From: Kitasatospora viridis
GTDB taxonomy: Bacteria > Actinomycetota > Actinomycetes > Streptomycetales > Streptomycetaceae
Assembly: GCF_007829815.1 (NCBI RefSeq)
Contig: NZ_VIWT01000001.1
Coordinates: 3,991,501-4,055,500 of the forward strand
Length of the DNA stretch: 64,000 bases
Direction of reading: 5' to 3'
The translations under genes were made by a program, and so were the position numbers. A model generated the notes under the pieces. That model saw nothing but the letters and a program-made list of their open reading frames with translations, was not told the DNA's origin and ran no database searches. Of this stretch, positions 1-8,648 are shown piece after piece; position 1 is the stretch's first letter, and each line of letters begins with the position of its first letter.

Positions 1-312
1 GGATCGTCACCATGGGTGTGGCGAGCGCGGTCTGGGTCATCGTCGGTACCCCCGGGTTCGGGCGGATCGGGTGCGTCACCCGTGCTATCGGCAGCTTGCC
101 GTCCGGCTCAAGGGGCCGTCCGCCACCCCCGAAGTGGTCCCCCGAACGGCGTCTTGACACCCCGTCGGCCCGGAGCGCCAAGGGGTCGGCGGCGCCGCAC
201 CCGGCGCGGACCGCTCCGGACGGTCCGCTCGAAGGGGGACACCCCGGTGATCGTCCGGGCCGTATTCTGTGGGGGTCCCGAGCTGTCGGAGCAGGAAGCG
301 AGCGTGTCCCCG
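1..312 (+). other. Upstream region of the first gene
   Basis: No convincing gene is seen before the small protein that starts near 313. The only promoter-like elements are an isolated -10-like TATTCT at 263-268 and an isolated TTGACA at 154-159, neither with a good partner at normal spacing. A ribosome-binding-like AGGAAG lies at 293-298. The window begins inside this region, so an upstream neighbour cannot be judged. Confidence 0.4.
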
Positions 313-822
313 ATGCGTGTCTACGTACCCACCACCCTGGCCGCGCTGGCCCAGGCGCACCGCGGTGGCGAGCTCGACCAGTCCGCCGCCTACGCGGTCA
401 CCCCGGCGCTGCGCGAGTGGTACGTCAGCGACGACATCGAGGAGTTGGAGTACGCGGCGCTGGTCCGGGCCGCCCAGTCCTCGCTGCGCCTGCTGGCCGC
501 CGACCCGGGGGCGCCGCGCCGCCGGGTGGTGGTGGCGCTGGACGTGCCGGACCGCGCGGTCAAGCCGTTCGGCGGCGACGAGTACCAGGACCAGGCCTCA
601 CTGGGCCGGGTCAGCCTGGCCGAGCCGGTGCTGCTGGCCAAGGCCGCCGCCGTGCACGCCGACGCCGACGAGGCCGAGGTGACCGGCGACGTGGCCACCG
701 CGGCCGGTGCGGTGGTCGCCGCCGACGCGGGCGACGCGGACGCCCAGTTCGCCGTCGACGGCGCCGAGGACCACGAGCTGCTCTGGTTCGCCACCCAGGA
801 GATCCCCGGTCTGCTCGGCTGA
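313..822 (+). CDS. Conserved actinobacterial protein, DUF6912-like
   Basis: This is a 169-aa soluble acidic protein of unknown function. It begins MRVYVPTTLAALAQAH and ends with an Asp/Glu-rich stretch finishing WFATQEIPGLLG. The N-terminal MRVYVP pattern, the central 'alreWYVSDDIEELEYAAL' segment and the length match the small actinobacterial family I know as DUF6912; that assignment is from memory. No signal peptide or membrane segment is visible. An in-frame GTG at 304 has a better spaced AGGAAG (293-298) and would add three residues, so the start is uncertain. It lies 51 bp upstream of the HAD phosphatase gene on the same strand. Confidence 0.75.
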   Translation: MRVYVPTTLAALAQAHRGGELDQSAAYAVTPALREWYVSDDIEELEYAALVRAAQSSLRLLAADPGAPRRRVVVALDVPDRAVKPFGGDEYQDQASLGRVSLAEPVLLAKAAAVHADADEAEVTGDVATAAGAVVAADAGDADAQFAVDGAEDHELLWFATQEIPGLLG

Positions 823-861
823 CTTTCGCCCCCTGGAAACCGGGGTGTCAGCGGGGCCGGT

Positions 862-867
862 TACCGT
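862..867 (+). promoter_or_regulatory. Possible -10 element giving a leaderless HAD transcript
   Basis: TACCGT sits six bases before the GTG start at 874. Transcription would therefore begin at or beside the start codon. No good -35 is visible. Leaderless messages are common in Streptomyces, and this gene has no clear Shine-Dalgarno sequence. Confidence 0.3.
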
Positions 868-873
868 GCCCGG

Positions 874-1530
874 GTGCGTACTCACATCGTCTGGGACTGG
901 AACGGGACCCTCCTCAACGACATGGCGGCCGTGGTCGCCGCCAGCAACGCGGCCTTCGCCACGGTGGGCGGGGCGCCGCTGACCGTCGCGCAGTACCGGG
1001 AGAACTACGAGATCCCCATCCCGCGGTTCTACCAGCGGGTGCTGGGCTTCCAGCCCAGCGGCACCCAGTGGGAGGCGTTGGACGCCACCTTCCAGGAGCA
1101 CTACACCCGGCTGAGCGCGGACGTCGGGCTGGCCGACGGGGTGCCCGAGCTGCTGGCCGGCTGGGCCGCCGACGGCCACACCCAGTCGCTGCTGTCGATG
1201 CACCAGCACGAGCGGCTGCTGCCGGCCGTCGAGCGGTTCGGCATCGGCCCGCGCTTCCTGCGGGTGGACGGCCGCACCGGCCCCTCGCACGGGCAGAAGG
1301 CGGCCGCCATGGTGCGCCACCTGCGGGCGCTGGGCGAGGCGGTGGACCCGTCCCGCACCGTGGTGATCGGCGACGCGGCGGACGACGCGCTGGCCGCCCG
1401 GGAGGCCGGGGTGCACGCGGTGCTGTACACCGGCGGCTCGCACGTGCGGGCCAACCTGGAGCCGGTCGGCGTGCCGGTGGTGGACTCGCTGGCCGAGGCG
1501 GTGGCGCTGGCCCGGCAGCTGGCGGTCTGA
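874..1530 (+). CDS. HAD-superfamily hydrolase (phosphoglycolate phosphatase-like)
   Basis: This 218-aa protein has the HAD fold. Motif I is VWDWNGTLL, with nucleophile Asp8 and Asn10 where most HAD phosphatases have a second Asp. Motif IV is GDAADDA, with Asp167, Asp170 and Asp171 in position for Mg2+ binding. A helical cap occupies roughly residues 20-85. Such proteins hydrolyse small phosphate esters in the cytoplasm; the substrate cannot be read from sequence. The DWN variant is seen in a subgroup of actinobacterial HADs and may tune activity. The start is a GTG with no clear ribosome-binding site. Its nearest downstream neighbour is pruA, 112 bp away. Confidence 0.85.
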   Translation: MRTHIVWDWNGTLLNDMAAVVAASNAAFATVGGAPLTVAQYRENYEIPIPRFYQRVLGFQPSGTQWEALDATFQEHYTRLSADVGLADGVPELLAGWAADGHTQSLLSMHQHERLLPAVERFGIGPRFLRVDGRTGPSHGQKAAAMVRHLRALGEAVDPSRTVVIGDAADDALAAREAGVHAVLYTGGSHVRANLEPVGVPVVDSLAEAVALARQLAV

Positions 1531-1642
1531 CCGTCCGGCGGCCCGGGCACCGCACCCCGAACGGTGGTGTGTCGCGCGGCGCCGGGCCGGCCGCCGCGCG
1601 TCAGTCTGGGCGTGACCCCAGACGCGAGGAGCAGCCCCGCCC

Positions 1643-3274
1643 ATGCCGTTCGACGCAGTGACCAAGGTGCCCGTGCCGGCCAACGAGCCGGTGCACGGCT
1701 ACGCCCCCGGTAGCCCGGAGCGGGCCCGCCTGCTGGCCCGGCTGGAGGAGCTGGCCGCCGAGCCCGTCCCGCTGCCGATGACCATCGGCGGCGAGCGGCG
1801 GCTCGGCGGCGGCGAACGGATCGACGTGGTCCAGCCGCACCACCACGCGGCGAAGCTCGGCGTGCTGGGCAACGCCACCGCCGAGGACGCCCGGCAGGCG
1901 GTGGCCGCCGCACTGGACGCGGGCCCGCGCTGGCGCTCGCTCTCCTTCGACGACCGGGCGGCGGTCTTCCTGCGGGCCGCCGAACTGCTGGCCGGCCCCT
2001 GGCGGGAGACCCTGGCCGCCGCCACCATGCTGGGCCAGTCCAAGACCGCGCAGCAGGCCGAGATCGACGCGCCCTGCGAGCTGGTGGACTTCTGGCGGTT
2101 CAACGTGCACTTCGCCCGGCAGCTGCTGGCCGAGCAGCCGGAGTCCTCGCCCGGGGTGTGGAACCGCGCCGACCACCGCCCGCTGGAGGGCTTCGTCTAC
2201 GCGGTCACCCCGTTCAACTTCACCGCGATCGCCGGCAACCTGCCGACCGCCCCGGCGCTGATGGGCAACACCGTGGTCTGGAAGCCCGCGCCGACCCAGA
2301 CCCTGGCCGCCCACCACCTGATGCGGCTGCTGGAGGCGGCCGGCCTGCCGCCCGGCGTGATCAACCTGGTGACCGGCGACGGCCTGGCGGTCTCCGAAGC
2401 GGCGCTGGGCAGCCCGCACCTGGCCGGGCTGCACTTCACCGGCTCCACCGCGACCTTCCGCCGGCTCTGGCGGCAGATCGGCGACAACATCGACGGCTAC
2501 CGCGGCTACCCGCGGATCGTCGGCGAGACCGGCGGCAAGGACTTCCTGGTCGCGCACCCCTCGGCCGACCCGGAAGTGCTGCGCACCGCGCTGCTGCGGG
2601 GCGCCTTCGAGTACCAGGGCCAGAAGTGCTCGGCGCTCTCCCGGGCCTTCCTGCCGCGCAGCCTGTGGGCGCGGATCCGGGACCGGGTGATCGCCGAGAC
2701 CGACGCCCTGACGGTGGGCGACGTCACCGACCTGTCCAACTTCATGGGTGCGCTGATCGACCGGCGGGCCTTCGCCAAGTGCCGGGAGGCGATCGAGCGG
2801 GCCAAGGCCGACCCCTCGGTGGAACTGGTGGCCGGCGGCCAGTACGACGACGCGATCGGCTGGTTCGTCCGCCCGACCGTGCTGGTCGGCACCGACCCGG
2901 GCAACGAGGTCTTCCGGACCGAGTACTTCGGCCCGATCCTGGCCGTGCACGTCTACCCCGACGACGGTTGGGAGGAGGTGCTGGACCTGGTGGACCGGGG
3001 CGCGCCGTACGGCCTGACCGGCTCGGTGGTGGCCCAGGACCGGTTCGCCATCGCACGGGCCCAGGAGGTGCTGCGGTTCGCGGCCGGCAACTTCTACGTG
3101 AACGACAAGCCGACCGGCGCGGTGGTCGGCCAGCAGCCCTTCGGCGGCTCCCGGGCCTCGGGCACCAACGACAAGGCCGGCGCCGCGCAGAACCTGCTCC
3201 GCTGGACCTCCACCCGCTCGGTCAAGGAGACCTTCGTGCCGCCCACCGCGGTCGGCCACCCGCACATGGGGTGA
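1643..3274 (+). CDS. pruA: L-glutamate gamma-semialdehyde dehydrogenase (delta-1-pyrroline-5-carboxylate dehydrogenase)
   Basis: This 543-aa enzyme oxidises glutamate gamma-semialdehyde to glutamate with NAD+, the second step of proline catabolism. The ALDH fold is complete. The catalytic Cys329 lies in GQKCSALSRAF and the general base Glu295 in VGETGGKDF. The Rossmann segment FTGSTATFRRLW and the C-terminal QQPFGGSRASGTNDK signature of P5C dehydrogenases are present. The length is that of the monofunctional PruA found in Gram-positives, not the PutA fusion. A GAGGAG lies about 11 bases before the ATG. The next gene is the NAD-glutamate dehydrogenase, which would take the product glutamate to 2-oxoglutarate. 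Confidence 0.95.
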   Translation: MPFDAVTKVPVPANEPVHGYAPGSPERARLLARLEELAAEPVPLPMTIGGERRLGGGERIDVVQPHHHAAKLGVLGNATAEDARQAVAAALDAGPRWRSLSFDDRAAVFLRAAELLAGPWRETLAAATMLGQSKTAQQAEIDAPCELVDFWRFNVHFARQLLAEQPESSPGVWNRADHRPLEGFVYAVTPFNFTAIAGNLPTAPALMGNTVVWKPAPTQTLAAHHLMRLLEAAGLPPGVINLVTGDGLAVSEAALGSPHLAGLHFTGSTATFRRLWRQIGDNIDGYRGYPRIVGETGGKDFLVAHPSADPEVLRTALLRGAFEYQGQKCSALSRAFLPRSLWARIRDRVIAETDALTVGDVTDLSNFMGALIDRRAFAKCREAIERAKADPSVELVAGGQYDDAIGWFVRPTVLVGTDPGNEVFRTEYFGPILAVHVYPDDGWEEVLDLVDRGAPYGLTGSVVAQDRFAIARAQEVLRFAAGNFYVNDKPTGAVVGQQPFGGSRASGTNDKAGAAQNLLRWTSTRSVKETFVPPTAVGHPHMG

Positions 3275-3414
3275 AAGCGTGTTCAGAGGGCGCGCGGGCG
3301 CACGAATCGGAATCGTCACTGGTCACGCCCGTACGGTGGCCATCGGCTGCGACCAATGTGGCCATTGTGTCCAGGAACCCGCCGTCTTCCTGCAGGTTTG
3401 CGCCTCCCTGTCGC

Positions 3415-3443
3415 CTGACACCCCGCTGTGGTCCGGTTAGGCT
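3415..3443 (+). promoter_or_regulatory. Candidate vegetative promoter for the glutamate dehydrogenase gene
   Basis: CTGACA at 3415-3420 and TAGGCT at 3438-3443 are separated by 17 bases, close to the Streptomyces HrdB consensus. This would leave a leader of about 170 bases before the ATG at 3624. The rest of the 349-bp gap (3275-3623) holds two copies of TGGCCAT near 3340-3366 but no gene. Confidence 0.5.
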
Positions 3444-3623
3444 GGCTGGCGTCGTCGGGACGGATCCCACAGGCCGAAAGGGCTGTCGTACCCAGGCGAG
3501 GTGTCCTTTAAGCGTGCCTTGAGCGCCTCTCGCCCGGTCGGTGCGGGAGGATGGGGCCGGGCCGGCGGTGTACATCCGACACCACCGAGTCACGCAACGG
3601 CGCGCGACAGGAGCCAAGAAGCC

Positions 3624-6600
3624 ATGCAGACCAAGCTGGACGCGGCCAAGGCCGAACTGCTCGTGAAGGCGGCCGAAGCCGCCGAGCACAGCCAGGTGGG
3701 GGGAGCGGCGCCCGGGGAAGGTCTGAGCAACGGCGCTCTGACCGCGTACCTGCACCACTACTACCTCCACACCGCACCCGACGACCTGGTCGACCGCGAC
3801 CCGGTGGACGTGTACGGTGCGGCGGCCTCGCACTACCGGCTCGGCCTGAAGCGCCCGCAGGGCACCGCCGAGGTCCGCGTCTCCACCCCGACCGTGGACG
3901 AGAACGGCTGGTCCAGCGGCCACACCGTGGTCGAGGTGGTCACCGACGACATGCCGTTCCTGGTGGACTCCGTCACCAACGAGCTGTCCCGGCAGGACCG
4001 GGCGATCCACCTGGTGATCCACCCCCAGCTGGTGGTCCGCCGTGACATCACCGGCAAGCTGCTGGAGATCCTGGACATCGACGCCTGCGCCCGCAGCCAG
4101 GCCGGCGGCACCGAGTGGCCGGCCGACGCGACCGTCGAGTCGTGGATGCACATCGAGATCGACCGCGAGAGCGACCGCACCGACCTGCGCGAGATCGAGG
4201 CCGACCTGCGCCGGGTGCTGGGCGACGTCCGCGAGGTGGTCGAGGACTGGGCGAAGATGCGCACCTCCGCGCTGCGCCTGGCCGACGAGCTCGCCGAGCA
4301 GCCCCCGGCCCACCTGCCCGAGCAGGAGGTCGGCGAGGCCTGGGAGCTGATGCGCTGGCTGGCCGACGACCACTTCACCTTCCTCGGCTACCGCGAGTAC
4401 GACCTGGTCGAGCACGAGGGCGAGGAGGTGCTGCGGGCGATCCCCGGCACCGGCCTGGGCATCCTGCGCTCCGACCCGCTCAGCCACGACACCGACCACC
4501 ACCCGGTCAGCGAGTCCTTCGGCCGGCTCTCCGCGCCGGTGCGCGCCAAGGCGCACGAGAAGAAGCTGCTGGTGCTGACCAAGGCCAACTCGCGGGCCAC
4601 CGTGCACCGCCCGGCCTACCTGGACTACGTCGGCGTCAAGAAGTTCGACGCCAACGGCAACGTGATCGGCGAGCGCCGCTTCCTCGGCCTGTTCTCCTCC
4701 GCCGCCTACACCGAGTCGGTCACCCGGATCCCGGTGGTGCGCCGCAAGGTCCAGGAGGTGGTGACCGGCTCCGGCTTCTCCTCGGAGAGCCACGACGGCC
4801 GCGACCTGCTGCAGATCCTGGAGACCTTCCCGCGCGACGAGATCTTCCAGACCCCGGCCGAGGAGCTGCTGCAGATCGCCGGCAGCGTCCTCTACCTGCA
4901 GGAGCGCCGCAAGCTGCGGCTGTTCCTGCGCCAGGACGAGTACGGCCGCTACTTCTCCGCGCTGGTCTACCTGCCGCGCGACCGCTACACCACCCGCATC
5001 CGGCTGCGCCTGATGGACATCCTGATGCAGGAGCTGAACGGCGCCGCGATCGACTACACGGTCTACGCGACCGAGTCGGTGCTGACCCGCCTGCACTTCG
5101 TGGTCCGGGTCGCCCCGGGCAGCGAGCTGACCGAGCTGACCGAGTCCGAGGTCGAGCGGATCGAGGGCAAGCTGGCCGAGGCCGCCCGGTTCTGGATGGA
5201 CGGCTTCAACGACCAGCTGCACGTCGAGCTGGGCGAGGAGCGGGCCGCCGAACTGGCGCACAAGTACGCCAACGCCTTCCCGGACGGCTACCGGGCCGAC
5301 TTCACCGCCCGCACCGCGGTGGCCGACCTCAAGCAGATCGAGTCGCTGCACGGCGAGGGCGACTTCCGGCTCAACCTGTACCAGCCGGTCGGCGCCGGCG
5401 ACGACGAGCGCCGCTTCAAGATCTACCGGGTCGGCGGCCCGATCTCGCTGACCGAGGTGCTGCCGGTGCTGCAGCGGCTCGGCGTCGAGGTGCTGGACGA
5501 GCACCCGTACGCGCTGCGCCGCTCGGACGCCACCACCGCGTGGGTCTACGACTTCGGCCTCAAGCTGCGCGAGGCCACCGAGCTGACCGACGAGGCCCGC
5601 GAGCGCTTCCAGGAGGCCTTCGCCGCCACCTGGACCGGCCGCGCCGAGAACGACGGCTTCAACGGCCTGATCTTGACCGCCGGGCTGAACTGGCGTCAGG
5701 CCATGGTGCTGCGCGCCTACGCCAAGTACCTGCGGCAGGCCGGCTCGACCTTCTCGCAGGACTACATGGAGGACGCCCTCCGCAACAACGCCCACACCAC
5801 CCGCCTGCTGGTCAACCTCTTCGAGGCCCGGCTGAGCCCCAGTCACCAGCTGGGCGCGGGCGAGCTGGGCGAGGCCATCCTGGAGGAGCTGGCCGGCGCG
5901 CTGGACGAGGTCGTCTCGCTGGACGAGGACCGGATCCTGCGCTCCTTCCTGCACCTGATCAAGGCCACCCTGCGGACCAACTTCTTCCAGCGCACCGCGA
6001 CCGGCGAGTGGCACGCGTACGTGTCGATGAAGTTCGACCCGCACGCCATCCCGGACCTGCCGGCCCCGCGCCCCGCCTTCGAGATCTGGGTCTACTCGCC
6101 CCAGGTGGAGGGCGTGCACCTGCGCTTCGGCAAGGTCGCCCGCGGCGGCCTGCGCTGGTCCGACCGGCGCGAGGACTTCCGCACCGAGATCCTCGGCCTG
6201 GTCAAGGCCCAGATGGTCAAGAACACCGTGATCGTGCCGGTCGGCGCCAAGGGCGGCTTCGTCGCCAAGCAGCTGCCGGACCCGTCGGTGGACCGGGACG
6301 CCTGGCTGGCCGAGGGCATCTCGGCGTACAAGACCTTCATCTCGGCGCTGCTGGACATCACCGACAACCTGAAGGGCGGTCAGGTCGTCCGCCCGGTGGA
6401 CGTGGTCCGGCACGACGAGGACGACACCTACCTGGTGGTCGCCGCCGACAAGGGCACCGCCACCTTCTCCGACATCGCCAACGGCGTGGCGGAGGAGTAC
6501 GGCTTCTGGCTGGGCGACGCGTTCGCCTCCGGCGGCTCGGCCGGCTACGACCACAAGGGCATGGGCATCACCGCCCGCGGCGCCTGGGAGTCGGTCAAGC

Positions 6601-8570
6601 GCAACTTCCGCGAGCTGGGCGTGGACACCCAGGCCGAGGACTTCACCGTGGTCGGCATCGGCGACATGTCCGGTGACGTGTTCGGCAACGGCATGCTGCT
6701 CAGCGAGCACATCCGGCTGGTGGCCGCCTTCGACCACCGGCACATCTTCATCGACCCGAACCCGGAGGCGGCCGGCTCCTACGCCGAGCGGCGCCGGCTC
6801 TTCGACCTGCCGCGCAGCTCCTGGGACGACTACGACAAGTCGCTGATCTCGGCCGGCGGCGGCGTCTTCCCGCGCTCCGCCAAGTCGATCCAGCTCAGCG
6901 CGCAGGCCCGGGCGGCGCTCGGCATCGCGACGGCCAAGCTGACCCCGGCCGAGCTGATGAAGGCGATCCTGCAGGCCCCGGTGGACCTGTTCTGGAACGG
7001 CGGCATCGGCACCTACATCAAGGCCGAGCGGGAGACCAACGCGGACGTCGGCGACAAGGCCAACGACGCGATCCGGGTCAACGGCGGCCAGGTCCGGGCC
7101 CGGGTGATCGGCGAGGGCGGCAACCTCGGCTGCACCCAGTTCGGCCGGATCGAGTACGCCCAGGCCGGCGGCCCGGCCGGCTCGGGCGGCTGGATCAACA
7201 CCGACGCGATCGACAACTCGGCCGGCGTGGACACCTCGGACCACGAGGTCAACATCAAGATCCTGCTGAACCAGGTGGTCGCCGACGGCGACATGACGGT
7301 CAAGCAGCGCAACACCCTGCTGGCCGAGATGACCGAGGAGGTCGGCCACCTCGTCCTGCGCAACAACTACGCGCAGAACGTGGTGCTGGCCAACGCGGTG
7401 GCCCAGGCGCACAGCATGATCAACGTGCACTCCCGCATGATCAACAAGCTGGAGGCCGACGGCCAGCTCGACCGCGCGCTGGAGTTCCTGCCCAGCGAGC
7501 GCCAGCTGAAGGAGCGTCAGGCCAACGGCTTCGGGCTCACCCAGCCCGAGCTCGCGGTGCTGCTCGCCTACACCAAGATCACCCTGTCCGAGGAGCTGCT
7601 GGCCACCGGGCTGCCGGACGACCCGTACTTCCGGGACACCCTGCACCTCTACTTCCCGACCAAGCTGCGGGAGAAGTTCACCGAGGCGGTGGACAACCAC
7701 GCGCTGCGCCGGGAGATCATCACCACCCTGATCGTCAACGACACGATCAACCGCGGTGGCTGCACCTTCGCCTTCCGGCTGCGCGAGGAGACCGGCGCGA
7801 CCTACGAGGAGATCGCCCGCACCCACACCGCGGCCCGCGCGGTCTTCGGCCTGGAGCAGATCTGGGACGCGGTCGAGGGCCTGGACAACCAGGTGCCGGC
7901 CGAGGTGGCGACCCGGATGCGGCTGCACTCCCGCCGCCTGGTCGAGCGGGCCACCCGGTGGATGCTCAACAACCGCCGCCAGCCGCTGGACATCGCCGCC
8001 ACCATCGCGTTCTTCCAGGCGCGGGTCGACCAGGTGTGGACCAGCCTGCCCAAGCCGCTGCACGGCGAGGACCAGTCCTGGTTCCAGCGGATCCACTCCG
8101 AGCTGACCGAGGCGGGCGTGCCGGACGCGCTGGCCACCCGGGTCGCGGGCCTCTCCTCGGCCTTCCCGACCCTGGACATCACGGTCGTCGCGGACCGGGC
8201 CGGCAAGGACGTCACCGAGGTCGCCGAGCTCTACTACGACCTGGGCGACCGGCTGGGCATCGCCCACCTGCTGGACCGGATCATCGAGCTGCCGCGCACC
8301 GACCGGTGGTCCTCGATGGCCCGCGCCTCGATCCGCGAGGACCTGTTCGCCGCGCACTCCCAGCTCACCGCGGACGTGCTGGCCTGCGGCCCGGAGGGCG
8401 CCACGCCGTCCGAGCGCTACCAGGCCTGGGCCGAGGAGAACGGCACCCTGCTGACCCGCGCGCAGACCACCCTCGACGACATAAGGGGTTCGGACACCTA
8501 CGAGCTGTCCAGCCTCTCGGTCGCGATGCGGGTGATCCGCACCCTGCTGCGCACCGGTTCGATGGGCTGA
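3624..8570 (+). CDS. gdhB: NAD-specific glutamate dehydrogenase, large GDH180 type
   Basis: This 1648-aa protein deaminates glutamate to 2-oxoglutarate with NAD+. Its length and architecture match the 180-kDa class first described in Streptomyces clavuligerus. It has a long N-terminal regulatory part with ACT-like regions (about 1-700), the catalytic dehydrogenase core (about 800-1250) and a C-terminal helical part. In the core, RGGLRWSDRREDFRTEI, LVKAQMVKN (Lys861, Lys866) and VGAKGGF (Lys876) hold the substrate-binding and catalytic lysines. I chose ATG 3624 because it is preceded by GGAGCC and starts a conserved-looking MQTKLDAAKAELL; upstream in-frame codons are proline/glycine-rich and look non-coding. 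It stands alone between its own promoter and a strong hairpin. Confidence 0.93.
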   Translation: MQTKLDAAKAELLVKAAEAAEHSQVGGAAPGEGLSNGALTAYLHHYYLHTAPDDLVDRDPVDVYGAAASHYRLGLKRPQGTAEVRVSTPTVDENGWSSGHTVVEVVTDDMPFLVDSVTNELSRQDRAIHLVIHPQLVVRRDITGKLLEILDIDACARSQAGGTEWPADATVESWMHIEIDRESDRTDLREIEADLRRVLGDVREVVEDWAKMRTSALRLADELAEQPPAHLPEQEVGEAWELMRWLADDHFTFLGYREYDLVEHEGEEVLRAIPGTGLGILRSDPLSHDTDHHPVSESFGRLSAPVRAKAHEKKLLVLTKANSRATVHRPAYLDYVGVKKFDANGNVIGERRFLGLFSSAAYTESVTRIPVVRRKVQEVVTGSGFSSESHDGRDLLQILETFPRDEIFQTPAEELLQIAGSVLYLQERRKLRLFLRQDEYGRYFSALVYLPRDRYTTRIRLRLMDILMQELNGAAIDYTVYATESVLTRLHFVVRVAPGSELTELTESEVERIEGKLAEAARFWMDGFNDQLHVELGEERAAELAHKYANAFPDGYRADFTARTAVADLKQIESLHGEGDFRLNLYQPVGAGDDERRFKIYRVGGPISLTEVLPVLQRLGVEVLDEHPYALRRSDATTAWVYDFGLKLREATELTDEARERFQEAFAATWTGRAENDGFNGLILTAGLNWRQAMVLRAYAKYLRQAGSTFSQDYMEDALRNNAHTTRLLVNLFEARLSPSHQLGAGELGEAILEELAGALDEVVSLDEDRILRSFLHLIKATLRTNFFQRTATGEWHAYVSMKFDPHAIPDLPAPRPAFEIWVYSPQVEGVHLRFGKVARGGLRWSDRREDFRTEILGLVKAQMVKNTVIVPVGAKGGFVAKQLPDPSVDRDAWLAEGISAYKTFISALLDITDNLKGGQVVRPVDVVRHDEDDTYLVVAADKGTATFSDIANGVAEEYGFWLGDAFASGGSAGYDHKGMGITARGAWESVKRNFRELGVDTQAEDFTVVGIGDMSGDVFGNGMLLSEHIRLVAAFDHRHIFIDPNPEAAGSYAERRRLFDLPRSSWDDYDKSLISAGGGVFPRSAKSIQLSAQARAALGIATAKLTPAELMKAILQAPVDLFWNGGIGTYIKAERETNADVGDKANDAIRVNGGQVRARVIGEGGNLGCTQFGRIEYAQAGGPAGSGGWINTDAIDNSAGVDTSDHEVNIKILLNQVVADGDMTVKQRNTLLAEMTEEVGHLVLRNNYAQNVVLANAVAQAHSMINVHSRMINKLEADGQLDRALEFLPSERQLKERQANGFGLTQPELAVLLAYTKITLSEELLATGLPDDPYFRDTLHLYFPTKLREKFTEAVDNHALRREIITTLIVNDTINRGGCTFAFRLREETGATYEEIARTHTAARAVFGLEQIWDAVEGLDNQVPAEVATRMRLHSRRLVERATRWMLNNRRQPLDIAATIAFFQARVDQVWTSLPKPLHGEDQSWFQRIHSELTEAGVPDALATRVAGLSSAFPTLDITVVADRAGKDVTEVAELYYDLGDRLGIAHLLDRIIELPRTDRWSSMARASIREDLFAAHSQLTADVLACGPEGATPSERYQAWAEENGTLLTRAQTTLDDIRGSDTYELSSLSVAMRVIRTLLRTGSMG

Positions 8571-8586
8571 CACCGGACAGCCGAAA

Positions 8587-8625
8587 CGGCGGGGCCGCAC
8601 CTCCCAGGGAGGTGCGGCCCCGCCG
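8587..8625. terminator. Bidirectional hairpin terminator between gdh and the FHA-ATPase gene
   Basis: A perfect 18-bp inverted repeat (arms 8587-8604 and 8608-8625, loop CAG) is followed by CTTTT on the plus strand. It lies between two convergent genes and can serve both. Confidence 0.85.
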
Positions 8626-8648
8626 CTTTTCTGTCCGCGCGGGCCTGG

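Noticed and set aside
3222..8600. A 1792-codon open frame on the minus strand across gdh
   Set aside because: It mirrors the codon bias of the plus-strand gene; it has no domain sense and repeats Val/Leu/Gly/Asp. The plus frame encodes a full glutamate dehydrogenase.
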